Shown one piece after another: positions 1 through 11,133 of a stretch of DNA of 64,000 nucleotides (positions are counted from its first letter, which is position 1; every line of letters starts with the position of its first letter). The notes under the pieces were generated by a model, which saw only the letters and a program-made list of their open reading frames with translations, ran no database searches and had not been told where the DNA came from. A program made the translations under genes and the position numbers. The stretch comes from Streptomyces formicae (GTDB taxonomy: Bacteria; Actinomycetota; Actinomycetes; Streptomycetales; Streptomycetaceae), in contig NZ_CP022685.1 in assembly GCF_002556545.1 (NCBI RefSeq), positions 6,426,001-6,490,000 on the forward strand. The letters run 5' to 3'.

Positions 1-3000
1 CCGCCGATCAGATGAGTCGGCTTGATGAGCAGCCTGGTCAGGGAGTTGTGGACGCCGCCGCGCCGCCCGGTGGCCTCGGACTTGGGCACGTTCACCAGGC
101 GTTCCTGGACGTGGTACATGAACACGGTGCCGACCGGCATGCGGTGCGAGACGATCGCGCGGGCCACCACGACGCCGTTGGCGTTGACCGCCTCGATCCA
201 GTCGTTGTCGGCGACGCCGATGGCGGCCGCGTCGTCGGGGCTGATCCAGATGACGGGCCCGCCCCTGGCCAGGGTCTGCATCAGCAGGTTCTCCTGGTAC
301 TCGGAGTGGATGGACCACTTCGAGTGCGGGGTGAGGTAGCGCACGGTCACCGATCGCTCGTCCCCTTCCTCGTACCGGCGCGTCTGCTCGGAGAGGTCCA
401 ACGGGGGCCGGTAGAGGGGCAGTTGCTCGCCGTACTCGGCGATCCACTCGTGGTCGAGGTAGAAGTGCTGGCGTCCGGTGAGGGTGTGCCAGGGCTTGCG
501 GTGCTCGGTGTTGATGGTGAACGGGGCGTAGCGCCGGTCGTGGCCCTCCTTGCCGGACCACTCGAAGCTGGCGCCGACCTGGACGGGGCGGGCCTGGGTG
601 TCGGAGAAGACGATGCGCCGCTCGGCGACGGAGGCCGCGAGCTCGCCCACGTCGCTGCCCGGTCCGCACCGTTCGGCGAGCCGGTCGAAGCCCTCGGCGG
701 CGACGCGCCCGTTGGTGGTGCCGGACAGGGCCAGGATCGCCTCGCAGAACTTGACGTCCGTGTCCAGGAGGGGCCTGCCGCGCGCCGCGCCCGACGCGGC
801 GGTGCCGCAGCGTTCGGCCAGCCACCGGGACTCCGCCCCGGTGTGCACGGTCAGGCCGCGCACCTGCATGCCCGCGGAGTCCGGCAGCGGCCCGAGCGCG
901 GCGAGGCGCTCGGCGAGCAGGGTGTAGTCGCGTTCCACCAGCGTGTAGCGCGGTTCGGTGAGACCTTCCGGCGGGGCCTCGTCCGGGGTGTCGTGCTGGA
1001 GGGCGGTGGCGACCAGGTCGTGGCGGGTGTCCAGGCGGCCCTCGGCGAGCCTGCTCACCTCCCCGGCGAGGCCCTGGAAGATCTCGAAGTCGGTGCGGGC
1101 CTGCCAGGGCGGGTCGATCGCGGGCGAGAAGGCGTGCACGTAGGGGTGCATGTCCGTGCTGGACAGGTCGTGCTTCTCGTACCAGGTGGCGGCGGGCAGG
1201 ACGAGGTCGGCGAAGAGCGTGGTCGACGTCATCCGGAAGTCGAGGGCGAGCAGCAGGTCCAGCTTTCCCCGGGGCGCCTCGTCCCGCCAGGTGACCTCGC
1301 GCGGGCGCTCGTCCGGTGGCGCCTCCGCGGCGTCCGCGTTGTCGGCGGCGCCGAGCAGGTGCCGCAGGAAGTACTCGTTGCCCTTGGCGGACGAGCCGAT
1401 CAGATTGGCGCGCCACACGGTGAGGACCCGGGGCCAGTTCGCCGGGTCGTCAGGGTCCTCGCAGGCGAAGGAGAGGCGCCCCTCGTCGCGTTCCCTGCGC
1501 ACCCACTCCTGCGGCTCCGCGCCCTCCGCGTGCACCCGGTCGCCCAGGTCAAGGGGGTTGGCGCCGAAGGTGGGGGCGGACGGCATCCAGCCCTTGCGCA
1601 CCGAGCGGGCGACCAGGTCGGCGGTGTGCAGCCCGGCGAACGCGCCCCGGCCCGTCGTGGCCGTGAGCCGGTCGGCGCCCGAACCCTCGTAGCGCCACTG
1701 GTCGGTGTGCGTGTACCAGTAGGGCGTGCCCGCCATCTGCCGCGAGGGGCGCGCCCAGTCGGCGCCGGTGGCCAGCTGCTGCCAGCCCGCGTAGGGGCGG
1801 ACCTTCTCCTGCCCCACGTAGTGGGCCCAGCCGCCCCCGTTGACGCCCTGACAGCCCGTCAGGAGCAGGAGGGAGAGGAAGGACCGGTAGATCGTGTCGG
1901 AGTGGAACCAGTGGTTGGTGCCCGCGCCCATCACGATCATGCAGCGGCCGCGGGTCTGCTCGGCGGTCCTGGCGAACTCCCGTGCGGCGCGCACCACGGC
2001 ACTGGCGGACACCGAGGTGAGCGCCTCCTGCCAGGCGGGTGTGCAGGGGACCGAGGCATCCTCGTACGAAGCGGGCCACTCGCCTTCGAGGCCGGGCCTC
2101 GCCACCCCGTACTGGGCGAGCATCAGGTCGAACACCGTCGTCACGAGGCGGCCGCCGACGCGCCGCACCGGCACGGAACGCGCCACGGTGTCGCCGTCCG
2201 TCTCGAAGCGCGGAAGGCGCACCCGCGCGCACGTGCCGCGCCCGTCGCCGTACAGGCTCAACTCCGGCTCGATCGAGCCGAGATCGAGGTTCCAGCGGCC
2301 CTCGCCGCCCTTGGTCCAGCGGTCGCCGAGGGTGCCGTTCGGTACGACGGCCTCGCCGCTCGGCGCGTCGATCAGGACCGGCATCCAGCGCCGCGCGGCG
2401 GGCTCCGCCTCCTGCGCGAGGTCCAGGTCGGCGGCGGTGACGAAGCGCCCCGGCACGTGGTCGGCGCCGCGCTCCTCCAACTCGACCAGGAACGGCAGGT
2501 CCGTGAACCTGCGGACGTAGTCGGCGAAGTAGGGGACCTGGCGGTCGACGAAGCACTCCTTGAGGATCACGTGCCCCATCGCCATGGCGAGCGCCCCGTC
2601 GGTGCCCGGGTGCGGGTGCAGCCACTCGTCGGCGAACTTCGTGGCGTCCGCGTAGTCCGGGGAGACCACCACGACCTTCTGGCCCCGGTAGCGGGCCTCG
2701 GCCATCCAGTGCGCGTCCGGGGTGCGCGTGACGGGGACGTTGGAGCCCCACAGCATCAGATACGCGGCGTCCCACCAGTCGCCCGACTCCGGCACGTCGG
2801 TCTGGTCGCCGAACACCTGCGGCGAGGCCACCGGCAGGTCCGCGTACCAGTCGTAGAACGACAGCATCGGCGCGCCGAGCAGCGCGTGGAAGCGGGCCCC
2901 GACCGCGTGGGACGCCATCGACATCGCGGGGATCGGCGAGAACCCCGCGATGCGGTCGGGACCGTGCACCTGCAACGTGTGAACGTGGGCCGCGGCCGCG

Positions 3001-3584
3001 ATCTCCAGGGCCTCCTCCCAGGCGATCCTGACGAGGCCGCCCTTGCCGCGCGCCGCCTGGTAGCGGCGCCGCTTGTCGGGGTCGCCGGTCACCTCGGCCC
3101 AGGCCGCCACCGGGTCCCCGCCGTGATTCCGCTTCGCTTCGCGGAACATCTCCACCAGGACGCCGCGCGCGTGCGGATAGCGCACCCGGGTCGGCGAGTA
3201 CGTGTACCAGGAGAACGAGGCGCCGCGCGGGCACCCGCGCGGCTCGTACTCGGGCCGGTCGGGCCCCGTGGTGGGGTAGTCGGTCGCCTGCGTTTCCCAG
3301 GTGATGAGCCCGTCCTTGACGTACACCTGCCAGGAACAGGAGCCCGTGCAGTTCACTCCGTGGGTGGAGCGGACCACCTTGTCGTGGGCCCAACGCTCCC
3401 GGTAGGGCGCGTCGTTGACGCTCTGGTCGGTGCGGAAGGCGGCCCGCTGGTCGGGGGTGCGGGGCGCCTTGCTGAGCAGCCCGCCCAGCCGCAGGAGCCG
3501 CTCGGCCGCCTCGGCCGCGGCCCGTTCCGCCTTCTGCCCGGTCCTGCCAAGCCCCACGCTGTGCCCCTTTTCGGAGATGGGCAT
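1..3584 (-). CDS. narG: Respiratory nitrate reductase alpha subunit, C-terminus cut by window edge
   Basis: Catalytic molybdenum subunit of the membrane-bound nitrate reductase, which reduces nitrate to nitrite using electrons from quinol. About 1194 residues are visible; the family is about 1230-1240, so only some 40 C-terminal residues lie outside. The FS0 iron-sulfur ligands are present as His75, Cys79, Cys83 (THGVNCTGSCSW) and Cys118 (EPRGCPRGASFSW). The molybdenum-site block YDWYADLPVASPQ and the GDQTDVPESGDWW and WGSNVPVTRTPDAHW blocks are intact. The ATG at 3584 is the only start in frame: the frame is closed by a stop near 3700 and offers no other ATG/GTG. The ribosome site is weak. 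The beta, delta and gamma genes should follow beyond the left edge. The long plus-strand reading frame over the same bases is an antisense shadow. Confidence 0.95.
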   Translation of the reverse strand, partial: MPISEKGHSVGLGRTGQKAERAAAEAAERLLRLGGLLSKAPRTPDQRAAFRTDQSVNDAPYRERWAHDKVVRSTHGVNCTGSCSWQVYVKDGLITWETQATDYPTTGPDRPEYEPRGCPRGASFSWYTYSPTRVRYPHARGVLVEMFREAKRNHGGDPVAAWAEVTGDPDKRRRYQAARGKGGLVRIAWEEALEIAAAAHVHTLQVHGPDRIAGFSPIPAMSMASHAVGARFHALLGAPMLSFYDWYADLPVASPQVFGDQTDVPESGDWWDAAYLMLWGSNVPVTRTPDAHWMAEARYRGQKVVVVSPDYADATKFADEWLHPHPGTDGALAMAMGHVILKECFVDRQVPYFADYVRRFTDLPFLVELEERGADHVPGRFVTAADLDLAQEAEPAARRWMPVLIDAPSGEAVVPNGTLGDRWTKGGEGRWNLDLGSIEPELSLYGDGRGTCARVRLPRFETDGDTVARSVPVRRVGGRLVTTVFDLMLAQYGVARPGLEGEWPASYEDASVPCTPAWQEALTSVSASAVVRAAREFARTAEQTRGRCMIVMGAGTNHWFHSDTIYRSFLSLLLLTGCQGVNGGGWAHYVGQEKVRPYAGWQQLATGADWARPSRQMAGTPYWYTHTDQWRYEGSGADRLTATTGRGAFAGLHTADLVARSVRKGWMPSAPTFGANPLDLGDRVHAEGAEPQEWVRRERDEGRLSFACEDPDDPANWPRVLTVWRANLIGSSAKGNEYFLRHLLGAADNADAAEAPPDERPREVTWRDEAPRGKLDLLLALDFRMTSTTLFADLVLPAATWYEKHDLSSTDMHPYVHAFSPAIDPPWQARTDFEIFQGLAGEVSRLAEGRLDTRHDLVATALQHDTPDEAPPEGLTEPRYTLVERDYTLLAERLAALGPLPDSAGMQVRGLTVHTGAESRWLAERCGTAASGAARGRPLLDTDVKFCEAILALSGTTNGRVAAEGFDRLAERCGPGSDVGELAASVAERRIVFSDTQARPVQVGASFEWSGKEGHDRRYAPFTINTEHRKPWHTLTGRQHFYLDHEWIAEYGEQLPLYRPPLDLSEQTRRYEEGDERSVTVRYLTPHSKWSIHSEYQENLLMQTLARGGPVIWISPDDAAAIGVADNDWIEAVNANGVVVARAIVSHRMPVGTVFMYHVQERLVNVPKSEATGRRGGVHNSLTRLLIKPTHLIG

Positions 3585-3811
3585 GCCGAACCTGCGGAAC
3601 AGGCCGGCCTGCCGCGCCGCCCACGACGTCTGGATGCCAGCCTGCTCCCGCTTCCGCTGGTGAACAGAAGCGCTTTCTCGCCACTTGGATGGATTGGGTA
3701 GGCATCTTTACTTCGCGTTGGCGAAGGAACGTTGTTCGTATAGCGGAGCCCAAGCCGTCGTTCAGCGGACGGGTGGCCTTGACGCCCACGTCAACGCTTA
3801 CGGTCGAGGGC
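3585..3811. promoter_or_regulatory. Divergent promoter region narG / merR with MerR-type operator
   Basis: 227-bp gap between two divergent genes. The inverted repeat TTGACG-CCCA-CGTCAA at 3779-3794 ends 17 bases before the merR start and its left arm resembles a -35 hexamer, which fits the autoregulated operators known for MerR proteins. A second inverted repeat CTTCGC-GTTG-GCGAAG lies at 3711-3726, nearer to narG. Assignment of these to particular regulators is inference. Confidence 0.55.
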
Positions 3812-4204
3812 ATGCGAATCGGCGAGCTCGCGGCGCGTGCGGGGACGACCACGCGGACGCTGCGTTACTACGAGTCGCGCGGGCTGCTTCCCGCGCGGCG
3901 CACCGGCAACGGCTACCGCACGTACGACGAGGGCGACGTGCGGCTCCTGGAACAGATCAGGACCCTCCAGGACTTCGGGTTCGACCTGGAGGAGACCAGG
4001 CCCTTCGTGGAGTGTCTGCGCTCCGGCCACCCGGAGGGCGACTCCTGCCCGGCGTCGCTCGCGGTCTACCGCCGCAAGCTCACCGAACTGGACGCGCTGA
4101 TCGGCGAGTTGTCGGCCGTGCGGGCGCAGGTCGGCGCGCAGCTCGCGCGGGCCGAGGCGGCGGTTGCGGGGGGTCCGGAACCGAAGTGCGAACTGAGGGG
4201 ATGA
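3812..4204 (+). CDS. MerR-family transcriptional regulator (redox/thiol type by context)
   Basis: 130-residue MerR regulator. The N-terminal winged helix is typical (MRIGELAARAGTTTRTLRYY), followed by RGLLPARRTGNGYRTY and a C-terminal helix for dimerisation. The effector region holds two cysteines eleven residues apart (ECLRSGHPEGDSC) and a third near the C-terminus (PKCEL), so thiol or metal sensing is plausible. The stop overlaps the start of a thioredoxin gene by four bases (ATGA), which implies translational coupling and suggests the regulator answers a disulfide or electrophile signal. Which ligand it senses cannot be told from the sequence. Confidence 0.88.
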   Translation: MRIGELAARAGTTTRTLRYYESRGLLPARRTGNGYRTYDEGDVRLLEQIRTLQDFGFDLEETRPFVECLRSGHPEGDSCPASLAVYRRKLTELDALIGELSAVRAQVGAQLARAEAAVAGGPEPKCELRG

Positions 4205-4542
4205 CGACGATGAGAGCGCTCGGCGTGGCCGAGGTGACGGACGCGGACTTCGCGGGGGAGGTGCTGGGGGAGAGGGACAGGCCGGTGCTCGTGGAGTTCA
4301 CGGCGGACTGGTGCGGGCCGTGCCGTCAGCTCGCGCCGGTCCTCAGCGAGATCGCGCGGGAGGAGCGGGACCGGATCAAGATCCTGCAACTGGACGTGGA
4401 CAGGAGTCCCGAGGCGGCGATCGCCTACCGGGTGCTCTCGGCGCCGACCATGATCGTGTTCCGTGGCGGCGAGCCCGTGCTGCAACTGGTGGGGGCGCGG
4501 GCCAAGCGCAAGCTCCTGGCGGAGCTGGCCGACGTGCTCTGA
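4201..4542 (+). CDS. Thioredoxin-family protein
   Basis: 113-residue thioredoxin with the active site WCGPC in the block FTADWCGPCRQLAPVL and the cis-proline motif SAPTMIVF, both characteristic of the fold. It reduces protein disulfides in the cytoplasm, normally with thioredoxin reductase. The N-terminus is a few residues longer than classical TrxA and there is no signal peptide. It is coupled to the MerR gene through an ATGA overlap, so the two are one transcription unit, most likely an inducible thioredoxin under its own sensor rather than the housekeeping copy. The unit ends at a strong hairpin at 4574-4615. Confidence 0.93.
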   Translation: MTTMRALGVAEVTDADFAGEVLGERDRPVLVEFTADWCGPCRQLAPVLSEIAREERDRIKILQLDVDRSPEAAIAYRVLSAPTMIVFRGGEPVLQLVGARAKRKLLAELADVL

Positions 4543-4573
4543 GCGTTCCGGCGCCGGAACGAGAGAGGGAACA

Positions 4574-4615
4574 AGAGATAAGCCCCGGACGAATTGACGT
4601 CCGGGGCTTATCTCT
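4574..4615. terminator. Hairpin terminator after the merR-thioredoxin pair
   Basis: Perfect 17-bp stem: AGAGATAAGCCCCGGAC (4574-4590) pairs with 4599-4615 around an 8-base loop. A perfect 16-bp palindrome GTTCCGGCGCCGGAAC at 4545-4560 sits directly after the thioredoxin stop. There is no U-tract, as is usual in Streptomyces. Confidence 0.85.
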
Positions 4616-4710
4616 GCGTATATTGGATTCTTTCGCGAAGCTCTTGCCATTTACGCATGACGACTTCACGAGAAGTTCAATAAGAGCACTGTAACCGGCG
4701 AGGGGCTGAA

Positions 4711-6934
4711 TTGTCAACCGAGGAATTGCGGGAAGAGCAGCAATTCGTCTCCGGGCTGTACGCGCGCCTGGACGCGCTGCGCGAGGAGGCCGAGACGGCC
4801 GTGAAGGCGTCGTTGTCGCAGGTGGGCAACGGTCTCCAGGCGCGTCTTGAGCGCGATGTGATGGTGGCGGAGCAGTCCGGCGTGCTCGCCGCCCTCAACG
4901 CGGAGGAGAACGGGCTCTGCTTCGGCAGGCTCGAATTCCGCGACGGCCGTGACCACCACATCGGGCGCATCGGAATCCGCGCGTCCGACACCGAACGCAC
5001 CCCACTCGTGATCGATTGGCGTGCCGATGTCGCGCGCCCCTTCTACCTCGCCACCGGCCATACGCCGATGGGTCTGCGCAGGCGCAGGCACCTGACCACC
5101 AAGGGCCGCGAGGTCACCGACCTGCACGACGAGATCCTCGACCTCAGCGACACCACGCGCACCGGCTTCGAGAGCGCCGACGCCGACGAGGTGCTGCTCG
5201 CCGCCCTCGACTCGGCGCGCACCGGGCGCATGCACGACATCGTGCAGACCATCCAGGCCGAGCAGGACCGCATCATCCGCGCCCCGCACCGGGGCGTCCT
5301 CGTCGTCGAGGGCGGTCCGGGCACCGGCAAGACCGTCGTGGCGCTGCACCGCGCCGCCTTCCTGCTCTACGCCCACCGCGAGCTGCTCGCCAAGCGCGCG
5401 GTCCTGGTCGTGGGCCCGAACCCGGCCTTCCTCGGCTACATCGGCGAGGTGCTTCCCGCGCTCGGCGAGACGGGCGTGCTCCTGTCCACCGTCGGCGAGC
5501 TCTTCCCCGGCGTGAGCGCCACCGGCACCGACACGCCGGAGGCCGCCGAGGTGAAGGGCCGCGCGGAGATGGCGGAGGTGCTCGCGGGGGCCCTGCGCGA
5601 CCGCCAGGCCACCCCCGAACCGGGCGAGCCCCTGGTCATCGCGCACGACGACGGCGACCTGATCCTGGACTGGACGATCGCCCACGAGGCGCGCGAGGCG
5701 GCCCGTGACGCGGACGTGCCGCACAACCTGGGCAGGCCGCACTTCGCGTTCCGGATCATCGACTCGCTCACCGCCCAGCTCGCCGAACGCATCGGCCACG
5801 ACCCGTACGGCGGGCCGAACTTCCTCGGGCCCGACGACATCGCGCAGCTCGGCAAGGGCATCGCGGCCAGCCCCGAGGTGCACGCCGCCATCGAGGAGCT
5901 GTGGCCCACGCTGACCCCGCAGGACTTCCTCGACGACTTCCTCGCGGAGCCCACCCGGCTCGACGAGGCGGACGCGGCCGCGATCCGCAGGCCGCGCGGC
6001 GCCGCCTGGACGCCCGCCGACGTGCCGCTGCTCGACGAGGCGGCCGAGCTGCTCGGGCACGACGACAGCGCCGCGCTCGCGGCGGCCGAGGCGGAGCGGG
6101 CCAAGCAGATCGCGTACGCGCAGGGCGTCCTCGACGTCTCGCGGGCCTCCCGGACGTACGAGTTCGAGGACAAGGACGAGGAGGACGCCGAGGTCCTGCT
6201 CGCGCACAACATCATCGACGCCGAGCGGATGGCCGAACGGCAGGAGGAGGCCGACCACCGCAGCGCCGCAGAGCGCGCGGCGGAGGACCGCACCTGGGCG
6301 TTCGGGCACATCATCGTCGACGAGGCGCAGGAGCTCTCGGCGATGGCCTGGCGGCTGCTGATGCGGCGCTGCCCGACCCGCTCCATGACGCTCGTCGGCG
6401 ACCCGGCGCAGACCGCGGAGGCGGGCGGCTGTGGCTCCTGGGAGAGCATCCTCGCTCCGTACGTCGAGGACCGCTGGGAGTACACCAGGCTCGGCGTCAA
6501 CTACCGCACGCCCGTGGAGATCATGGAGGTCGCGGCCGAGGTGCCTCGGGCCGCGGGGAACCCGGACTTCCGGCCCCCGAGCTCGGTGCGGTCCACCGGT
6601 GTGCGCCCCTGGGCGCGCCGCACCGACGACCTCGCCGCCGCCGTGGCCGAAGCGGTCGCGGCGGAGGCGCGCGAGGAGGGCCGCCTCGCGGTCATCGCCC
6701 CGCGCGAGCTCCATGCGGAACTCGCCGCACAGCTCCCCGGAGTGACGGCCGGGGAGGCCCCGGACCTGACGCGGGCGGTCGTCCTGATCGACCCGCGTCA
6801 GGCGAAGGGCCTGGAGTTCGACACGGTCCTGGTCGTCGAGCCCGCGCGGTACGGCACCAGCGACCTGTACGTGGCGCTGACCCGGGCCACCCAGCGCCTC
6901 GGCGTCCTGTACGCCGAGGAGTTGCCCGTCGCGC

Positions 6935-6960
<26 letters not shown>
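4711..6960 (+). CDS. helR: RNA polymerase recycling motor ATPase HelR (HelD-like, UvrD/SF1 superfamily)
   Basis: 749-residue SF1-type ATPase of the HelD/HelR family. These proteins bind RNA polymerase, strip it from nucleic acid and recycle it; the Streptomyces HelR form also protects RNA polymerase from rifamycins. Walker A is VEGGPGTGKT (about residue 200), Walker B is IIVDEAQE (about 535), with the superfamily motifs VGDPAQTAE, NYRTP and, near the C-terminus, VALTRATQRLGV. The N-terminal coiled-coil region (residues 1-60) corresponds to the arm that enters the secondary channel. The start is TTG at 4711, preceded by GGCGAGGGGC. The leader 4616-4710 is unusually A+T-rich and probably holds the promoter. 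I saw no clear inverted repeat resembling the rifamycin-associated element. The 3' end overlaps glgB by 26 bases tail to tail. Confidence 0.9.
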
Positions 6961-9535
<2,575 letters not shown>

Positions 9536-9572
9536 GGGGGAGGCCTCCTCCGAAGGGATCCGAAAGGGATGG

Positions 9573-11015
9573 TCAGTGGTCGTCGTCGGCGGAGCCGTTC
9601 CCGGCGAGGCGGCGGACGGCGGCCAGCGGTACCGGCAGCCAGTCGGGGCGGTGGCGGGCCTCGTAGAGGACTTCGTAGACGGCCTTGTCCGTCTCGTGGG
9701 CGCGCAGCAGCACCGGGTCCGTGCGGGGATCGCGGCCCGCGACGTCCGCGTACCCCACGCAGTACGCGGCCCGGCAGTCCTTCGCCCATCCGGGTGCCCG
9801 GAGCTCCGCGGAGTACGCCGCGTAGTCGAAGGAGCGCAGCATGCCCGCGACGTCCCGCGCGGTCGGCTGCGGCAGGCGGCGTTCGGCGAGCGGGCGCGCG
9901 GGTTCGCCCTCGAAGTCGATGAGCGACCAGCCGCCGTCGGGGGAGCGCAGGCACTGTCCCAGGTGCAGATCGCCGTGGACGCGCTGGGCGGTCCAGGACT
10001 GGCCCTCGCCGCCCAGGTCGGCGAGCGCCTCGTAGGCGGTGAGCAGCGCGGGCGCGAACGGCCGCAGCGCGGGGACCGCCCGCGCCGCCGAGGTCAGGCG
10101 CTCCGCCATGCCGTCGGCGATGAGTTCGACCTGCGCCCGGCCGAGCGTGACGGTGGGCAGCGCGGCCGCGAGCTCCCGGTGGACCTCGGCGGTGGCGCGG
10201 CCGATCGCCCGTGCCTCGCCGGTGAAGTCCTCGCCCTTGCCGATCATCCGCAGGGCGAGCTCCCAGCCGTCGTCGGCGCCCGCCAGATAGGGCTGGACCA
10301 CCCCGAGTCCGTACGCCTCGTCGGCCGGTGACGCGCCGCCCGCCGGGTGCGCGTGGAACCAGGCGGCGGGCGCGGGCACCCGTGCGCAGCCGCGCTCGGC
10401 GAGCCGCAGCGGCAGTTCCAGGTCGGGGTTGACGCCGGGCATGACGCGGCGGAACAGCTTGAGGATGAACGTATCTCCGTACACCACGGAGGAGTTGGAC
10501 TGCTCGGCGGCGAGCACGCGGGCAGCGAGCCCCGAGGGGATGTCGGTGCCGGGGTCCCGCTCGAAGCGCAGCACGCCGTGCCTGCCCGGCATCCGCAGTC
10601 GCTCAAGGAACAGCGCCATGAGCCGGGGGTCGTGCAGCGCCTCGTAGACGGTGAACCCGGCGAGCGGGCCCTCGGTGACGTGGCCGATGAGCGCGGGCGC
10701 CAGGTGCGGCGGCAGCGTCCGGCGCACGCCGATGAGCAACTGGTAGCAGTCGGTGGCCCGTTCGGCGGCACGGCCCTCGGCCGCGATGTCCTGGGCGGGC
10801 GCCATCGGCCTGCGGGTCCTCACGAGCAGGTGGAGCAGGCCCGAGGGCGAGCCGGCCGGGAGGAGCTCGGTCACCGCCACCGGTTCGAGGACGCTGATCG
10901 GCCTTCCCTTGCCCGCGAACCAGCGTTGCCGCGGCAGCCAGGCGCGCAGCAGCGGGTCGAGCGAGGCGAGCAGCGCGCCGGAGTTCACACTGGGGCGGGT
11001 GGCGGCTTCCGACAT
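9573..11015 (-). CDS. mak: Maltokinase (Pep2-like)
   Basis: 480-residue maltokinase that phosphorylates maltose with ATP to maltose-1-phosphate, the donor for GlgE. The N-terminal Pep2 cap (LPRQRWFAGKGRPI) is followed by an aminoglycoside-kinase-like fold with the catalytic loop HGDLHLGQC (about residue 350) and the metal-binding DFEGEP (about 370). The ATG at 11015 is chosen because it follows GGAAAGGACGCC; an upstream TTG in frame (11045) lacks a ribosome site. It lies between treS and glgB, matching the usual Streptomyces order, and turns maltose made by TreS into the GlgE substrate. Confidence 0.95.
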   Translation of the reverse strand: MSEAATRPSVNSGALLASLDPLLRAWLPRQRWFAGKGRPISVLEPVAVTELLPAGSPSGLLHLLVRTRRPMAPAQDIAAEGRAAERATDCYQLLIGVRRTLPPHLAPALIGHVTEGPLAGFTVYEALHDPRLMALFLERLRMPGRHGVLRFERDPGTDIPSGLAARVLAAEQSNSSVVYGDTFILKLFRRVMPGVNPDLELPLRLAERGCARVPAPAAWFHAHPAGGASPADEAYGLGVVQPYLAGADDGWELALRMIGKGEDFTGEARAIGRATAEVHRELAAALPTVTLGRAQVELIADGMAERLTSAARAVPALRPFAPALLTAYEALADLGGEGQSWTAQRVHGDLHLGQCLRSPDGGWSLIDFEGEPARPLAERRLPQPTARDVAGMLRSFDYAAYSAELRAPGWAKDCRAAYCVGYADVAGRDPRTDPVLLRAHETDKAVYEVLYEARHRPDWLPVPLAAVRRLAGNGSADDDH

Positions 11016-11087
11016 GGCGTCGCGTCCTTTCCGCGTCGCGGACAAGGCAGAGTGCGGGAGTGCCGGTTGTGCGTAGGAGTGCCCAGG

Positions 11088-11111
11088 GCGGGGCGGTGGA
11101 AACCGCCCCGC
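11088..11111 (-). terminator. Hairpin in the treS-mak intergenic space (attenuator or processing site)
   Basis: Perfect 10-bp stem GCGGGGCGGT (11088-11097) with ACCGCCCCGC (11102-11111) and a GGAA loop, in the 118-bp gap between treS and mak. The four genes otherwise look like one operon, so partial termination or an mRNA processing and stability point is more likely than a full stop. This is inference. Confidence 0.5.
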
Positions 11112-11133
11112 GCGAGAGCCGCGCTGCCGGAGC

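Noticed and set aside
12..3701. 1229-codon plus-strand open frame opposite narG
   Set aside because: It is the antisense of narG in a GC-rich genome; its translation is low-complexity Arg/Gly/Val-rich while the minus strand gives a full NarG with all iron-sulfur and molybdenum motifs.
4616..4710. Possible rifamycin-associated element before helR
   Set aside because: The leader contains small symmetric strings such as TTCGCGAA and ACTTC-ACGA-GAAGT but nothing resembling the reported longer GC-rich inverted repeat.
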